Positions 1 through 6,912 of a stretch of 9,944 nt of DNA are shown piece after piece. This DNA is from Deltaproteobacteria bacterium (GTDB lineage Bacteria > Desulfobacterota > Syntrophorhabdia > Syntrophorhabdales > Syntrophorhabdaceae). The notes under the pieces are model-generated. The model had not been told where the DNA came from, made no database searches, and saw only the letters and a list, made by a program, of their open reading frames with translations. Made by a program: the position numbers and the translations under genes. The DNA lies in contig DNYO01000333.1 in assembly GCA_003506795.1 (NCBI GenBank), forward strand, positions 3,715 to 13,658, in the 5' to 3' direction. Position 1 is the first letter of the stretch. Each line of letters begins with the position of its first letter.

Positions 1-9
1 AAACCCTCT

Positions 10-840
10 TTACCTGTCCAGATTGCGGTACTGCATGTAGAGAATGATCCCGCCCCAGAGGAACGCCGCTGTTATCAGCGAGGCGCCGAAAAAATGCGAT
101 GTGCCGGCGATGACGTGGTCGAGATTGAGAAGGCCGAGGCGTCCGAGGATGTTGTTCCAGTCGTGATATCCCGGGACGTCCTGGCCCGTGACGCCGCCGA
201 GCAGGATGAGTTGCTGCGCCCGGGCATCGTTTATGTAGGGGGCCATGTCGATGAAATTTTGTCCCGCCCACCACAGGGCAAAGGATGCCGCGAAAACGTC
301 GCTTCTTTTCAGGAAAGCGATGAGACAGATGAGGGGTATCAGGACCTGAGTGAGACTTCCTCCCAGCACACCCATGAAGTCGCCGAGGATACGGAAGATG
401 ATGTGGCCTGCCTCGTGGAAGGGCAGGCTGATATTATGGAAAAAGGATTGGCCTGCAAATTCGCTTGACGGCAGATTGATGATGAGCCTGACGCCGGCTA
501 TCAAAAGAAGGATGAAGATAAGACACCTTCCTCCGAAAAAGAAGGGGTTTATCTTCAGCTGCGGTGGAAACAAAAGACCGATGAGGCTGAATTCCTCCCC
601 GTCCCCGGCTATTGCGGCGACGGGCGGCTGTGTTCCCCTGTTGCCTTCGTCGCCCGCGGCCGCTTCACTTTCAATCAGGGTCTCGTAGGCCCAGGTGACC
701 TCTTTGAGTCTGCTCCAGTCTGCCGCCGGCCCGGTCAGCTCGCTCTTCAGTCGCATGAAGGCTGCATCTATTTCTTCGCGTGACGCCCCCTGAGGAAGGC
801 CAAGGATTGTGTAGCAGCTTGCCGTGAGGTCGTTCATCAT
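10..840 (-). CDS. J-like domain / HEAGH integral membrane protein
   Basis: Predicted 276-residue membrane protein, possibly a zinc metalloprotease; substrate unknown. Residues 10-55 resemble a J domain (YTILGLPQGASREEIDAAF, then an aromatic helix ending WAYETLIE), but the HPD tripeptide needed to stimulate Hsp70 is absent. A low-complexity linker (about 60-80) follows. Hydrophobic segments lie near 107-121, 163-177, 182-193 and 254-271. HEAGH is at 142-146, just after the first helix, and later conserved-looking motifs are DMAPYINDAR and GYHDWNNIL. HEXXH beside a membrane helix recalls M50 site-2 proteases, but the fold is too short and diverged for me to assign it. I chose the ATG at 840 because the J-like domain begins right after it; the 49-residue open extension upstream overlaps another gene and looks non-coding. 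There is no strong Shine-Dalgarno; the next ATG, at 837, is equally possible. It follows the 59-residue membrane protein on the same strand by 94 bp. Confidence 0.8.
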   Translation of the reverse strand: MMNDLTASCYTILGLPQGASREEIDAAFMRLKSELTGPAADWSRLKEVTWAYETLIESEAAAGDEGNRGTQPPVAAIAGDGEEFSLIGLLFPPQLKINPFFFGGRCLIFILLLIAGVRLIINLPSSEFAGQSFFHNISLPFHEAGHIIFRILGDFMGVLGGSLTQVLIPLICLIAFLKRSDVFAASFALWWAGQNFIDMAPYINDARAQQLILLGGVTGQDVPGYHDWNNILGRLGLLNLDHVIAGTSHFFGASLITAAFLWGGIILYMQYRNLDR

Positions 841-934
841 GAACTCAGAATATAAGGGTAAGGGCTCGGGGTCAAGGAAATAGAAAGGGTGGGGCGGCAA
901 GGAAGAGGAGACTGCGGTGGCGTATCGGAACCGG

Positions 935-1114
935 TCAAAGGCCGAAAGCCAGCAGAATGGTGACGACAAGCAGCCAGGCGCCGACAACCATTATGATACG
1001 CGACAGCTTCCTCATCTGCGCAATCCTGTTTCCCGTCGCCAGGGCAACATTACTCAATGCAGACCTTAATATTTTATAGTGCCCATCCTTTGTTGGGGTA
1101 TGGCCGTAACTCAC
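935..1114 (-). CDS. small single-pass membrane protein, 59 aa
   Basis: A short reading frame with a GTG start at 1114-1112 and TGA stop at 935-937. A good Shine-Dalgarno (GGGAGG) lies 9 nt upstream of the GTG. The product starts VSYGHTPTKDGHYKILRSAL, continues with a polar, amphipathic stretch (SNVALATGNRIAQMRKLSR) and ends in one hydrophobic helix (about residues 40-58, IIMVVGAWLLVVTILLAFGL). Arg and Lys just before the helix suggest an N-in orientation with almost no tail outside. I do not recognise the family. It lies 94 bp upstream of the J-like/HEAGH membrane protein on the same strand, so co-transcription is likely. The frame, ribosome site and charge pattern argue for a real gene; its short length keeps confidence moderate. 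Confidence 0.6.
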   Translation of the reverse strand: MSYGHTPTKDGHYKILRSALSNVALATGNRIAQMRKLSRIIMVVGAWLLVVTILLAFGL

Positions 1115-1209
1115 CGTGTCAGTCCTCCCGTTCTTCCGTTCCCCTTGTCCCGGGGTTCCTGTCTTCCATATTTATCGCAAATATCAGCGATGGGATAAGG
1201 GGGAGCCGG

Positions 1210-1237
1210 TTAAAAACGCCACCTTCTGTGGTATGAT
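1210..1237 (+). promoter_or_regulatory. candidate extended -10 promoter for the lipoprotein-PPC-pgm genes
   Basis: TGgTATGAT at 1229-1237 is an extended -10 element, with TATGAT one base away from TATAAT. A weak -35 (TTAAAA, 1210-1215) sits 16 bp upstream. Transcription would start near 1244 and give a leader of about 165 nt before the ATG at 1411. The 296 bp between the divergent starts at 1114 and 1411 hold this site, a small hairpin at 1287-1300 and a larger one at 1352-1372. I saw no convincing leftward promoter. Confidence 0.4.
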
Positions 1238-1286
1238 GGGTAAATGGCTTCACGTCTCAGGCCATAGAATCTGAACTTGGAATACA

Positions 1287-1300
1287 GGACCTCCGGGTCC
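1287..1300 (+). other. short hairpin in the leader (GGACC-tccg-GGTCC)
   Basis: Five perfectly complementary base pairs around a four-base loop, about 110 nt before the lipoprotein start. No T-tract follows directly, so this is not a convincing terminator. It may simply be a structured part of the 5' leader. Confidence 0.3.
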
Positions 1301-1351
1301 AACATCTTTTCACCCGCGGCTGCGTGTTGTGATAGGATTACTCTATGGGAC

Positions 1352-1372
1352 AGTACCGGGAAACCCGGTACT
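1352..1372 (+). repeat. perfect 9-bp inverted repeat with AAA loop in the leader
   Basis: Arms AGTACCGGG (1352-1360) and CCCGGTACT (1364-1372) are perfectly complementary around AAA. As RNA this is a very stable hairpin 38 nt upstream of the lipoprotein start codon, outside the ribosome site at 1397-1403. No T-run follows, so an intrinsic terminator is unlikely. It could stabilise the mRNA, or in DNA form act as a protein-binding site. Confidence 0.6.
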
Positions 1373-1410
1373 TAAGAAGTTCAGCTTTGCCGGTGGAAGG
1401 AGGCCGCATC

Positions 1411-1932
1411 ATGAAAAGAATTTGCGTGGTCCTTGCAGCCCTTCTTTTTCTGTTCCCGTTTTTCGCGGGCTGTGAAAAGAAGGCCGTGCCCCAGACGGTC
1501 AAGGAATATCCCATGGACAACATGGAGGGGGTGCTGACGCAGACGAACGTTGCCTTTGACACTGCCGTATCGAATGACGGCAAGGGTTCGCTGAGGATCG
1601 ACGTCGTCTCTCCCACCACGGTGCGCCTCTACGAGGTGAAGGGGATGGACGTGGATGACGCCCGTCTGACCTACCAGGCGAAGCTCAAGACGAAGGACGT
1701 GGAAGGAAGAGCGTTTCTGGAGATGTGGTGTGTCTTCGCCGGTAAAGGTGAATATTTTTCCCGTGCCCTGGAAACAGCCGTTACCGGCACCACCGATTGG
1801 GTAACACAGGAAACGCCCTTCTTTCTGAAGAAAGGTCAGAAGCCTGACATTGTGAGGCTTAACGTTGTTGTGGACGGGAAGGGGACGGTTTGGATCGACG
1901 ACGCAAAGGTCATAAAAGGTCCTCGTCCGTAG
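1411..1932 (+). CDS. small lipoprotein with predicted beta-sandwich domain
   Basis: A 173-residue predicted lipoprotein. The signal peptide begins MKRICVVLAALLFLFPFFAG and Cys21 sits in a lipobox (F-A-G-C), so the mature protein would be lipid-anchored in the cell envelope. The rest alternates short hydrophobic strands and polar turns (GSLRIDV, RLYEV, AFLEMWCVFAG, DIVRLNVVVDGKGTVWIDDAKV). This pattern, and the ending GTVWIDDAKV, resembles the jelly-roll/galactose-binding-like domains of CBM or CIA30-type proteins; that fold assignment is inference. The start at 1411 is set by AAGGAGG at 1397-1403 (7-nt spacing) and the signal peptide; the frame stays open 22 codons further up without a ribosome site. 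It is the first gene of a run with the PPC-domain protein and phosphoglucomutase, 67 bp before the next start. A carbohydrate-binding role would suit the phosphoglucomutase neighbour but is unproven. Confidence 0.85.
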   Translation: MKRICVVLAALLFLFPFFAGCEKKAVPQTVKEYPMDNMEGVLTQTNVAFDTAVSNDGKGSLRIDVVSPTTVRLYEVKGMDVDDARLTYQAKLKTKDVEGRAFLEMWCVFAGKGEYFSRALETAVTGTTDWVTQETPFFLKKGQKPDIVRLNVVVDGKGTVWIDDAKVIKGPRP

Positions 1933-1999
1933 GAAAAGTCGAGGCGGGCACGATACCGCGGGGAAGGCGGTTACTGAAAGCGGAAGGGAGATCATCGTT

Positions 2000-2443
2000 G
2001 TGAAATATCAGGTTGGTGAGGTGGGCAGGGTCATTCTGGCCCATTTCGAGGATGGCGACGAGATCATCGCCAATCTCACTGCCATTGTCCGTAAAGAGAA
2101 CATCAGAGGCGGTATTTTCTATCTCCTCGGCGGGATAATCGAGGGGAGGATCGTCGTCGGGCCGGTGCACGATGACGTGCGGCCGCCTGAGCCGACGTGG
2201 CGGGAGATCGTCGAGAGCCACGAGACCCTGGCCATCGGCACGGTTTTCTGGTACGGCGATGAGCCGCGGTTCCACATCCACGGCACCTACGGCAAATTCG
2301 ACAGCGTGAAGACGGGATGCCTGCGCGACGAAGCCAGGACCTTTCTCATCATGGAGGCTATTGTCATAGAACTCACGGGCATAAACGCCGTTCGCGATCT
2401 GGACCCGGTCATCAAAATGACCCTTCTCAAACTGATTGACTGA
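2000..2443 (+). CDS. PPC/DUF296-domain protein
   Basis: A 147-residue protein that is almost entirely one PPC (DUF296) domain. It has an opening strand with VILAHFEDGDEIIANL, the helix and turn ENIRGGIFYLLGGI, then FHIHGTYGK with the His-x-His pair at 92-94, and a closing MEAIVIELTG. Prokaryotic stand-alone PPC proteins form trimers, and the conserved histidines have been proposed to bind metal; plant relatives carry an AT-hook for DNA binding, which is absent here. The biochemical role is unknown. The start is GTG at 2000, with a purine-rich ribosome site (GGAAGGGAG, 1982-1990) 9 nt upstream. It sits between the lipoprotein and phosphoglucomutase genes, with a 32-bp gap to the latter and no terminator between, so all three probably share a transcript. 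There is no signal peptide, so it is cytoplasmic. Confidence 0.85.
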   Translation: MKYQVGEVGRVILAHFEDGDEIIANLTAIVRKENIRGGIFYLLGGIIEGRIVVGPVHDDVRPPEPTWREIVESHETLAIGTVFWYGDEPRFHIHGTYGKFDSVKTGCLRDEARTFLIMEAIVIELTGINAVRDLDPVIKMTLLKLID

Positions 2444-2475
2444 AAGTTGGGGTCAAGAAATAAGGAGTGTGCGAT

Positions 2476-4131
2476 ATGGCTATTTCGCCCCTTGCGGGTA
2501 AGGTTCCACCGGAAGAGATACTGGTCGATCTGGCAAAACTAGAAAAAGAGTATTACGGCCGCAAGCCGGACGTGAACGATCCTGGTCAGCTGGTGAGCTT
2601 TGGAACGAGCGGGCACCGCGGGTCGGCCCTATCGGGTACGTTCAACGAGTCGCATATCCTTGCGACCACGCAGGCAATATGCGACTACCGTCACAGCCGG
2701 GGGACAACCGGTCCCTTATACCTGGGGAAAGACACCCATGCCCTGTCCGGGCCGGCCGAGAGGACAGCCCTCGAAGTCCTGGCGGCAAACGGTGTGGAAA
2801 CGATCATTCAGCGTAAGGACGGTTTCACTCCCACCCCGGTTATCTCCCACGCAATTCTCTCGTATAACCGGGGGAGGTCCCTGGGATTCGCCGATGGCGT
2901 CGTGGTTACACCTTCCCATAATCCGCCCGAGGATGGAGGCTTCAAATATAATCCGCCCAATGGCGGTCCCGCCGATACGAAAGTGACGCGGTGGATACAG
3001 GACCGGGCGAATGACCTTTTGAAAGGCGGCAACCGGGAGGTCAGGAGGATGGGATATGAATCCGCCCTGAGGCACGGCACGACGCACTCCATTGACTTTG
3101 TGGCGCCCTACGTTGAAGATCTCGCAAACGTGATCGATATGGAATGCATCCGGTCCGCCGGCATTACACTGGGGGTCGATCCCCTGGGAGGCGCTTCGGT
3201 ACAGTACTGGGAACCGATCAGGGAGTTATACGGCCTCGACATAACCATCGTCAACGATGTTGTGGACCCGAGGTTCGCTTTCATGACCGTCGATCATGAC
3301 GGCAAGATCAGGATGGATTGTTCCAGCCCCTATGCCATGGCGGGATTGGTGGCGTTGAAAGACCGTTTCCAGGTCGCCTTTGCCAACGACACCGATGCGG
3401 ACCGTCACGGCATCGTCACCCGGTCCATGGGGCTTCTGAATCCCAACCATTACCTTGCCGCAGCCATCCACTATCTTCTGACACACCGTCCCGGGTGGCC
3501 GAAGAACGCTGCCGTGGGCAAGACCCTTGTAAGTTCAAGCCTCATAGATCGGGTCGTCGGGGACCTGGATCGGACCCTTCTGGAAGTGCCTGTCGGCTTC
3601 AAGTGGTTTGTCGACGGTCTGTTCGACGGGTCCTGTTGCTTTGGGGGTGAGGAAAGCGCAGGTGCAAGTTTCTTGAGACAGGACGGCACCGTGTGGACGA
3701 CGGACAAGGACGGCATTATCATGGACCTTCTCGCCGCCGAAATCACCGCCCGGATGGGCGAGGACCCGGGAGAACTCTACCGTAAACTCTCAGGGCGTCT
3801 GGGTACACCGCTTTACAGAAGAGTCGACGTACCGGCAACACCGGCCGAAAAGGGCGCCATAGGGAGCTTGTCGCCCGAAGCCATCAGGGAGGAGGAGCTG
3901 GCAGGGGAACCGATAACCGCCAGGCTGACCAGCGCACCGGGCAACAAGGCACCCATAGGGGGTTTGAAGGTCGCGGCCAGAAATGGTTGGTTTGCGGTAC
4001 GGCCGTCGGGGACGGAAGACATCTATAAGATCTATGCGGAAAGCTTTGTGGACGGGCAACACCTCGATACCATCCTGGCCGAGGCGCGGCAAATAGTGAA
4101 AAACGCTCTGGGCTCCGGCGGAAAGCCTTGA
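2476..4131 (+). CDS. pgm: phosphoglucomutase, alpha-D-glucose phosphate-specific
   Basis: Cytoplasmic enzyme interconverting alpha-D-glucose 1-phosphate and glucose 6-phosphate through a phosphoserine intermediate. At 551 residues it matches the usual length of the E. coli-type Pgm (about 546). Visible motifs in order: FGTSGHRG (42-49); active-site serine loop VVTPSHNPPEDGGFKYNPP with Ser147; metal-binding loop NDTDADRHG with Asp305, Asp307 and Asp309; sugar-recognition loop GGEESAG (390-396); and C-terminal phosphate-binding loop RPSGTED (509-515). All catalytic parts are present. I chose the ATG at 2476 because GGAG at 2464-2467 is then 8 nt upstream; the in-frame GTG at 2467 overlaps that ribosome site. 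It is the third gene after the lipoprotein and PPC protein. No glycogen or nucleotide-sugar gene lies in the window, so the pathway it serves (glycogen, trehalose or surface polysaccharide) cannot be read from context. Confidence 0.97.
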   Translation: MAISPLAGKVPPEEILVDLAKLEKEYYGRKPDVNDPGQLVSFGTSGHRGSALSGTFNESHILATTQAICDYRHSRGTTGPLYLGKDTHALSGPAERTALEVLAANGVETIIQRKDGFTPTPVISHAILSYNRGRSLGFADGVVVTPSHNPPEDGGFKYNPPNGGPADTKVTRWIQDRANDLLKGGNREVRRMGYESALRHGTTHSIDFVAPYVEDLANVIDMECIRSAGITLGVDPLGGASVQYWEPIRELYGLDITIVNDVVDPRFAFMTVDHDGKIRMDCSSPYAMAGLVALKDRFQVAFANDTDADRHGIVTRSMGLLNPNHYLAAAIHYLLTHRPGWPKNAAVGKTLVSSSLIDRVVGDLDRTLLEVPVGFKWFVDGLFDGSCCFGGEESAGASFLRQDGTVWTTDKDGIIMDLLAAEITARMGEDPGELYRKLSGRLGTPLYRRVDVPATPAEKGAIGSLSPEAIREEELAGEPITARLTSAPGNKAPIGGLKVAARNGWFAVRPSGTEDIYKIYAESFVDGQHLDTILAEARQIVKNALGSGGKP

Positions 4132-4196
4132 CCCGGGCCGGAAGCTGCATTCCGCATTCCTGAAATATTTGTATCACGGCTGCTTTCCCGCCGGAG
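4113..4196 (+). repeat. imperfect inverted repeat spanning the pgm 3' end
   Basis: CTCCGGCGGAAAGC (4113-4126, inside the last pgm codons) is the reverse complement of GCTTTCCCGCCGGAG (4182-4196) except for one extra C. The arms are 55 nt apart. Paired in RNA they would enclose the pgm stop codon. No T-run follows, so this is not a standard intrinsic terminator; it might protect the 3' end or be chance in GC-rich sequence. Confidence 0.4.
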
Positions 4197-4211
4197 TGAA
4201 ATCGCCTGATT

Positions 4212-4223
4212 GCCCTTAAGGGC
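4212..4223. repeat. 12-bp perfect palindrome (GCCCTTAAGGGC)
   Basis: A perfect palindrome without a spacer, about 90 bp upstream of the secreted repeat protein gene. Spacer-less palindromes are more typical of dimeric protein-binding sites than of RNA hairpins. No promoter could be placed confidently beside it; in the 183 bp between 4132 and 4314 I see only this and the inverted repeat at 4113-4196. Confidence 0.3.
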
Positions 4224-4314
4224 GCGGAGAAATGCTCGACAAAGAGTTGTACTGCATCCGTACCGACAGGCAGGTGCAGAGTACTTTAAACCATTTTAGA
4301 GGGAGGAGTCTTAC

Positions 4315-4908
4315 ATGAAAAAAGCATCATCGTTGGTATTAGCGTCATTCATGGTAGTTTTGCTCGTGACCTTTGCGTTCGCACAGGAAAAGAAGGCGGC
4401 GAAAAAGGCCGGCGAGAAGCCGGGTGGTGTGATGGTTGAGGTGGTCACGGTGACGGCTGCGGTGGATGCCGTAGATGCAGCGAACCGGACGGTGACGCTC
4501 AAGATGCCCGACGGGACATCGCGTACCATCAAGGCCGGTCCGGAAGTAAAGAACTTCGATCAGATAAAGGTTGGAGACAAGGTCAAGACAAGATTCTACG
4601 AGTCCGTTGCCATCTTTGTGGCAAAGACGGGAGAAAAACCTTCCGCTTCAGAAACGCGGACGGTGGAAGTGGCACCGAAGGGGGCGAAACCCGGAGTCGT
4701 TGCAGTGGACACCATGGAGATGACGGCGAAGGTTGAAGGCATAAACTACAAGAAACGCACCGTAACCCTCAAAGGACCTGAAGGCAACGTGAAGACTTTT
4801 ACCGTCGATAAGGCGGTGAAGAATTTCAAGAACATCAAGAAGGGTGACGATGTTGTCCTCAGGGTCACCGAGGCCGTGGCGATCACGGTGGAAGCGTCGG
4901 CCAATTAG
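4315..4908 (+). CDS. secreted protein of two 90-residue repeats
   Basis: A 197-residue predicted periplasmic protein of unknown function. A Sec signal peptide (MKKASSLVLASFMVVLLVTF, cleavage likely after AFA at 21-23) is followed by a Lys/Ala-rich linker and two copies of a small beta domain. The copies align without gaps at an exact offset of 90 residues: RTVTLK at 59 and 149 (with the preceding residue also aligned), VKNF at 78 and 168, KVGD/KKGD near 86 and 176, and ESVAI/TEAVAI near 96 and 186. The pattern VTAxVxxVDxxxRTVTLKxPDG then VGDxVxxRxxESVAI suggests a small OB- or SH3-like barrel, as in DUF5666-type periplasmic proteins; the fold is inference. The start has a strong ribosome site (GGGAGGAG, 4301-4308) 6 nt upstream. 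It is probably transcribed separately from pgm (183-bp gap) and is followed by an intrinsic terminator. The Lys-rich composition suggests a basic protein. Confidence 0.85.
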   Translation: MKKASSLVLASFMVVLLVTFAFAQEKKAAKKAGEKPGGVMVEVVTVTAAVDAVDAANRTVTLKMPDGTSRTIKAGPEVKNFDQIKVGDKVKTRFYESVAIFVAKTGEKPSASETRTVEVAPKGAKPGVVAVDTMEMTAKVEGINYKKRTVTLKGPEGNVKTFTVDKAVKNFKNIKKGDDVVLRVTEAVAITVEASAN

Positions 4909-4932
4909 GCTCAAGAAGCATAAACGAAGTTC

Positions 4933-4977
4933 AGGGGCCGTCTGAGGCGGGTGCGCCGCAGCCGGCCCCTTACTTTT
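4933..4977 (+). terminator. intrinsic terminator after the secreted repeat protein
   Basis: An 8-bp perfect stem (AGGGGCCG 4933-4940 with CGGCCCCT 4963-4970) encloses a smaller GCGG/CCGC stem, and is followed by TTACTTTT and, further on, by CTTTTTT (4986-4992). It lies 25 bp after the stop codon, as expected for rho-independent termination. Confidence 0.8.
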
Positions 4978-5031
4978 GACGGGTTCTTTTTTAGTTTGTG
5001 ATGTCGTCCCAATAATGATATTAAGAGGATT

Positions 5032-6912
5032 ATGTCGCCGAACGTTCGATCTCTCTTTAAAAAAGGGGCCTTATCCGTATTCATTCTTGCCCTTTTCGTC
5101 CTGCTTGGGTGCGCCACTCCTGTTGGGGTCGGTTACCTGGACCGGGAGGAATCTCACCGGAAGCTCACCGCCAGTGTTCTTACCGGTTCAACTCTCAGCG
5201 CCCCGACCATGCAGATCCTGAACCGTACCGGCCTCGTGGGGAAATTCAAAAGCCAGCCCGCCGAGGTCATCGCCACCATACACAAGGGTGTACCCACCGA
5301 GGACGAGACGGACCGCTTTTTTGCCCTGGCGGAGCTTTCTTTTCTCTATGCCTGGCAAAGTGGTGACCGGTCCTATTATCTTGCCTCGGCCATGTATGCA
5401 TATGCGCTCCTCTTCCCCGGGGGAGGCGCGAATGCCCCTGACGCCTTCGATCCCCGATTTCGAACCGCGGTGGATATTTACAACCTGGGTATAGCGGAAG
5501 GTTTTACCGCGCCCGACGGGACCACCATCGACCTGAAAGAGGGGACATACCGGTTGCCGTTCGGGGAGCTTGTCGTTTCAGCCGATCCTGATTCGTTCCG
5601 GTGGAGCTCGTATCGCCTCGTCAGGTTTGCGGACGTGTCCAGACTTTCGCTCAGGGGGCTGCGTAACGAGTATCGCTGGCCGGGGATAGGGGCAGCGCTT
5701 GTTGCCTCCACCGAATACGTCTCCGGTGTCGCCGACCCGGTTTCAGCGAAGGTCCCGCCGGGCGTGAAGGTGCCCGTCACCGCTTTCGTGCGGGTGCGTG
5801 ACCCGGAGGCGGGTCTGAAAACCGGAAAGCTTAGGGGAAGACTCGAGCTGTATACCACGGACAGCGCCACCACGGTAACAATCGGGGGCCGCACGGTGCC
5901 TCTCGAATTCGATCTTTCCTCGGCGCTGGCTTCTACCCTTGAAGGATCAAAAGTTTACTCGATGGAGACAAAAGGGTTCTTTTCAGGCAACTTGCTGCTC
6001 TTCAAGGATGAGAAGCGGTTCAAGGAGAGTGTTTTTTTTATGAGCCCCTACAGGCCGGGACGGATTCCCGTCGTCATGATCCACGGAACGGCCTCGAGCT
6101 CCGCCCGCTGGGCACAGATGCTCAACGAGCTGCAGAATGACCGGCGGCTCTGGGGCCGCTACCAGTTCTGGGCTTTTACGTACAATACGGGCAACCCTAT
6201 TCTTTATTCGGGAGGGCTCCTGACTGAGGGCCTCAAGGAGGTTGTCCGCGGTCTCGACCCCGATGGCGCAGACCCGGCGCTCAAGAACATGGTCATTATA
6301 GGCCACAGTCAGGGCGGGATGCTGACGAGGCTTACGGCCATAGACAGCGGGACACGTTTCTGGGACAGCGCATCGAAAGTTCCCTTCGACAAGATCGATG
6401 TTTCGCCCGATACAAGGGAAATGCTCAGGAAAAGTTTTATCTACACACCGCTTCCCTTCGTCAAGCGTGTTGTGTTCATTTCAACGCCTCACCGGGGAAG
6501 CTACGTTGCCGGGGGTTGGATAGGGAGATTCGCCGGGAGGTTCGTGTCCCTGCCCTTTCGTATGCTCGATGTCATGAAAGAAGTGGTTTCCCTGAATCCG
6601 AAAGCCGTTGACCTCAGGTCCCTGAAGGCCATCCCGAAGAGCACCGAGAACATGGATCCCAACAGTCAGTTCGTCAAGACGTTTTCATCGATTCCCATCG
6701 CGCCGGGGATACCCGCGCATTCGATCATCTCCGTGGAAAACTTGAGCGCGCCGAAGGAAAAATGGACGGACGGGGTAGTGAAATACGAAAGTGCCCATAT
6801 TGACGATGCGGCGTCGGAACTCATCGTCCATTCCGGCCACTCCACGCAGTCCGAACCGCATACGATCGAAGAGGTACGCCGGATCCTCCTTCTCCATATC
6901 GGTATTCAGTAA
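5032..6912 (+). CDS. lipoprotein with C-terminal alpha/beta-hydrolase (lipase-like) domain
   Basis: A 626-residue predicted lipid-anchored envelope hydrolase. The signal peptide has Arg6, Lys10 and Lys11, a hydrophobic core and a lipobox LLGC with Cys27. Residues 28-335 form a large N-terminal region I do not recognise: first helical (about 78-160, FFALAELSFLYAW), then strand-rich (about 170-330). The hydrolase domain starts near 344: VVMIHGTASSS (HG at 351-352, oxyanion side), the nucleophile elbow GHSQGG with Ser426, VFISTPHRGS (482-490), and TDGVVKYESA with Asp580 as the likely acid, followed by VHSGHSTQ where His603 is the likely base. The full triad suggests an active esterase or lipase on lipids or esters; substrate unknown. 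The start is the only one preceding the signal peptide, but its ribosome site (AAGAGGA, 5023-5029) is unusually close. It follows a terminator by about 55 bp, so it needs its own promoter, which I could not place. It converges with the DUF169 gene, 12 bp away. Confidence 0.9.
   Translation: MSPNVRSLFKKGALSVFILALFVLLGCATPVGVGYLDREESHRKLTASVLTGSTLSAPTMQILNRTGLVGKFKSQPAEVIATIHKGVPTEDETDRFFALAELSFLYAWQSGDRSYYLASAMYAYALLFPGGGANAPDAFDPRFRTAVDIYNLGIAEGFTAPDGTTIDLKEGTYRLPFGELVVSADPDSFRWSSYRLVRFADVSRLSLRGLRNEYRWPGIGAALVASTEYVSGVADPVSAKVPPGVKVPVTAFVRVRDPEAGLKTGKLRGRLELYTTDSATTVTIGGRTVPLEFDLSSALASTLEGSKVYSMETKGFFSGNLLLFKDEKRFKESVFFMSPYRPGRIPVVMIHGTASSSARWAQMLNELQNDRRLWGRYQFWAFTYNTGNPILYSGGLLTEGLKEVVRGLDPDGADPALKNMVIIGHSQGGMLTRLTAIDSGTRFWDSASKVPFDKIDVSPDTREMLRKSFIYTPLPFVKRVVFISTPHRGSYVAGGWIGRFAGRFVSLPFRMLDVMKEVVSLNPKAVDLRSLKAIPKSTENMDPNSQFVKTFSSIPIAPGIPAHSIISVENLSAPKEKWTDGVVKYESAHIDDAASELIVHSGHSTQSEPHTIEEVRRILLLHIGIQ

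Noticed and set aside
841..987. A 49-codon N-terminal extension of the J-like/HEAGH protein.
   Set aside because: It is Pro/Ser-rich without domain character, has no ribosome site at its ATG, and overlaps the end of the better-supported 59-residue gene.
1381..1995. A 204-codon leftward frame opposite the lipoprotein gene.
   Set aside because: It is the antisense of a clear lipoprotein with signal peptide and ribosome site; the translated sequence shows no domain pattern.
4232..4318. A 28-codon leader frame (starts MLDKELYCIRTD) whose TGA overlaps the ATG of the secreted repeat protein.
   Set aside because: The overlap looks like coupling, but its GGAG is only 2 nt from the ATG, the peptide has no features, and such a frame can arise by chance.
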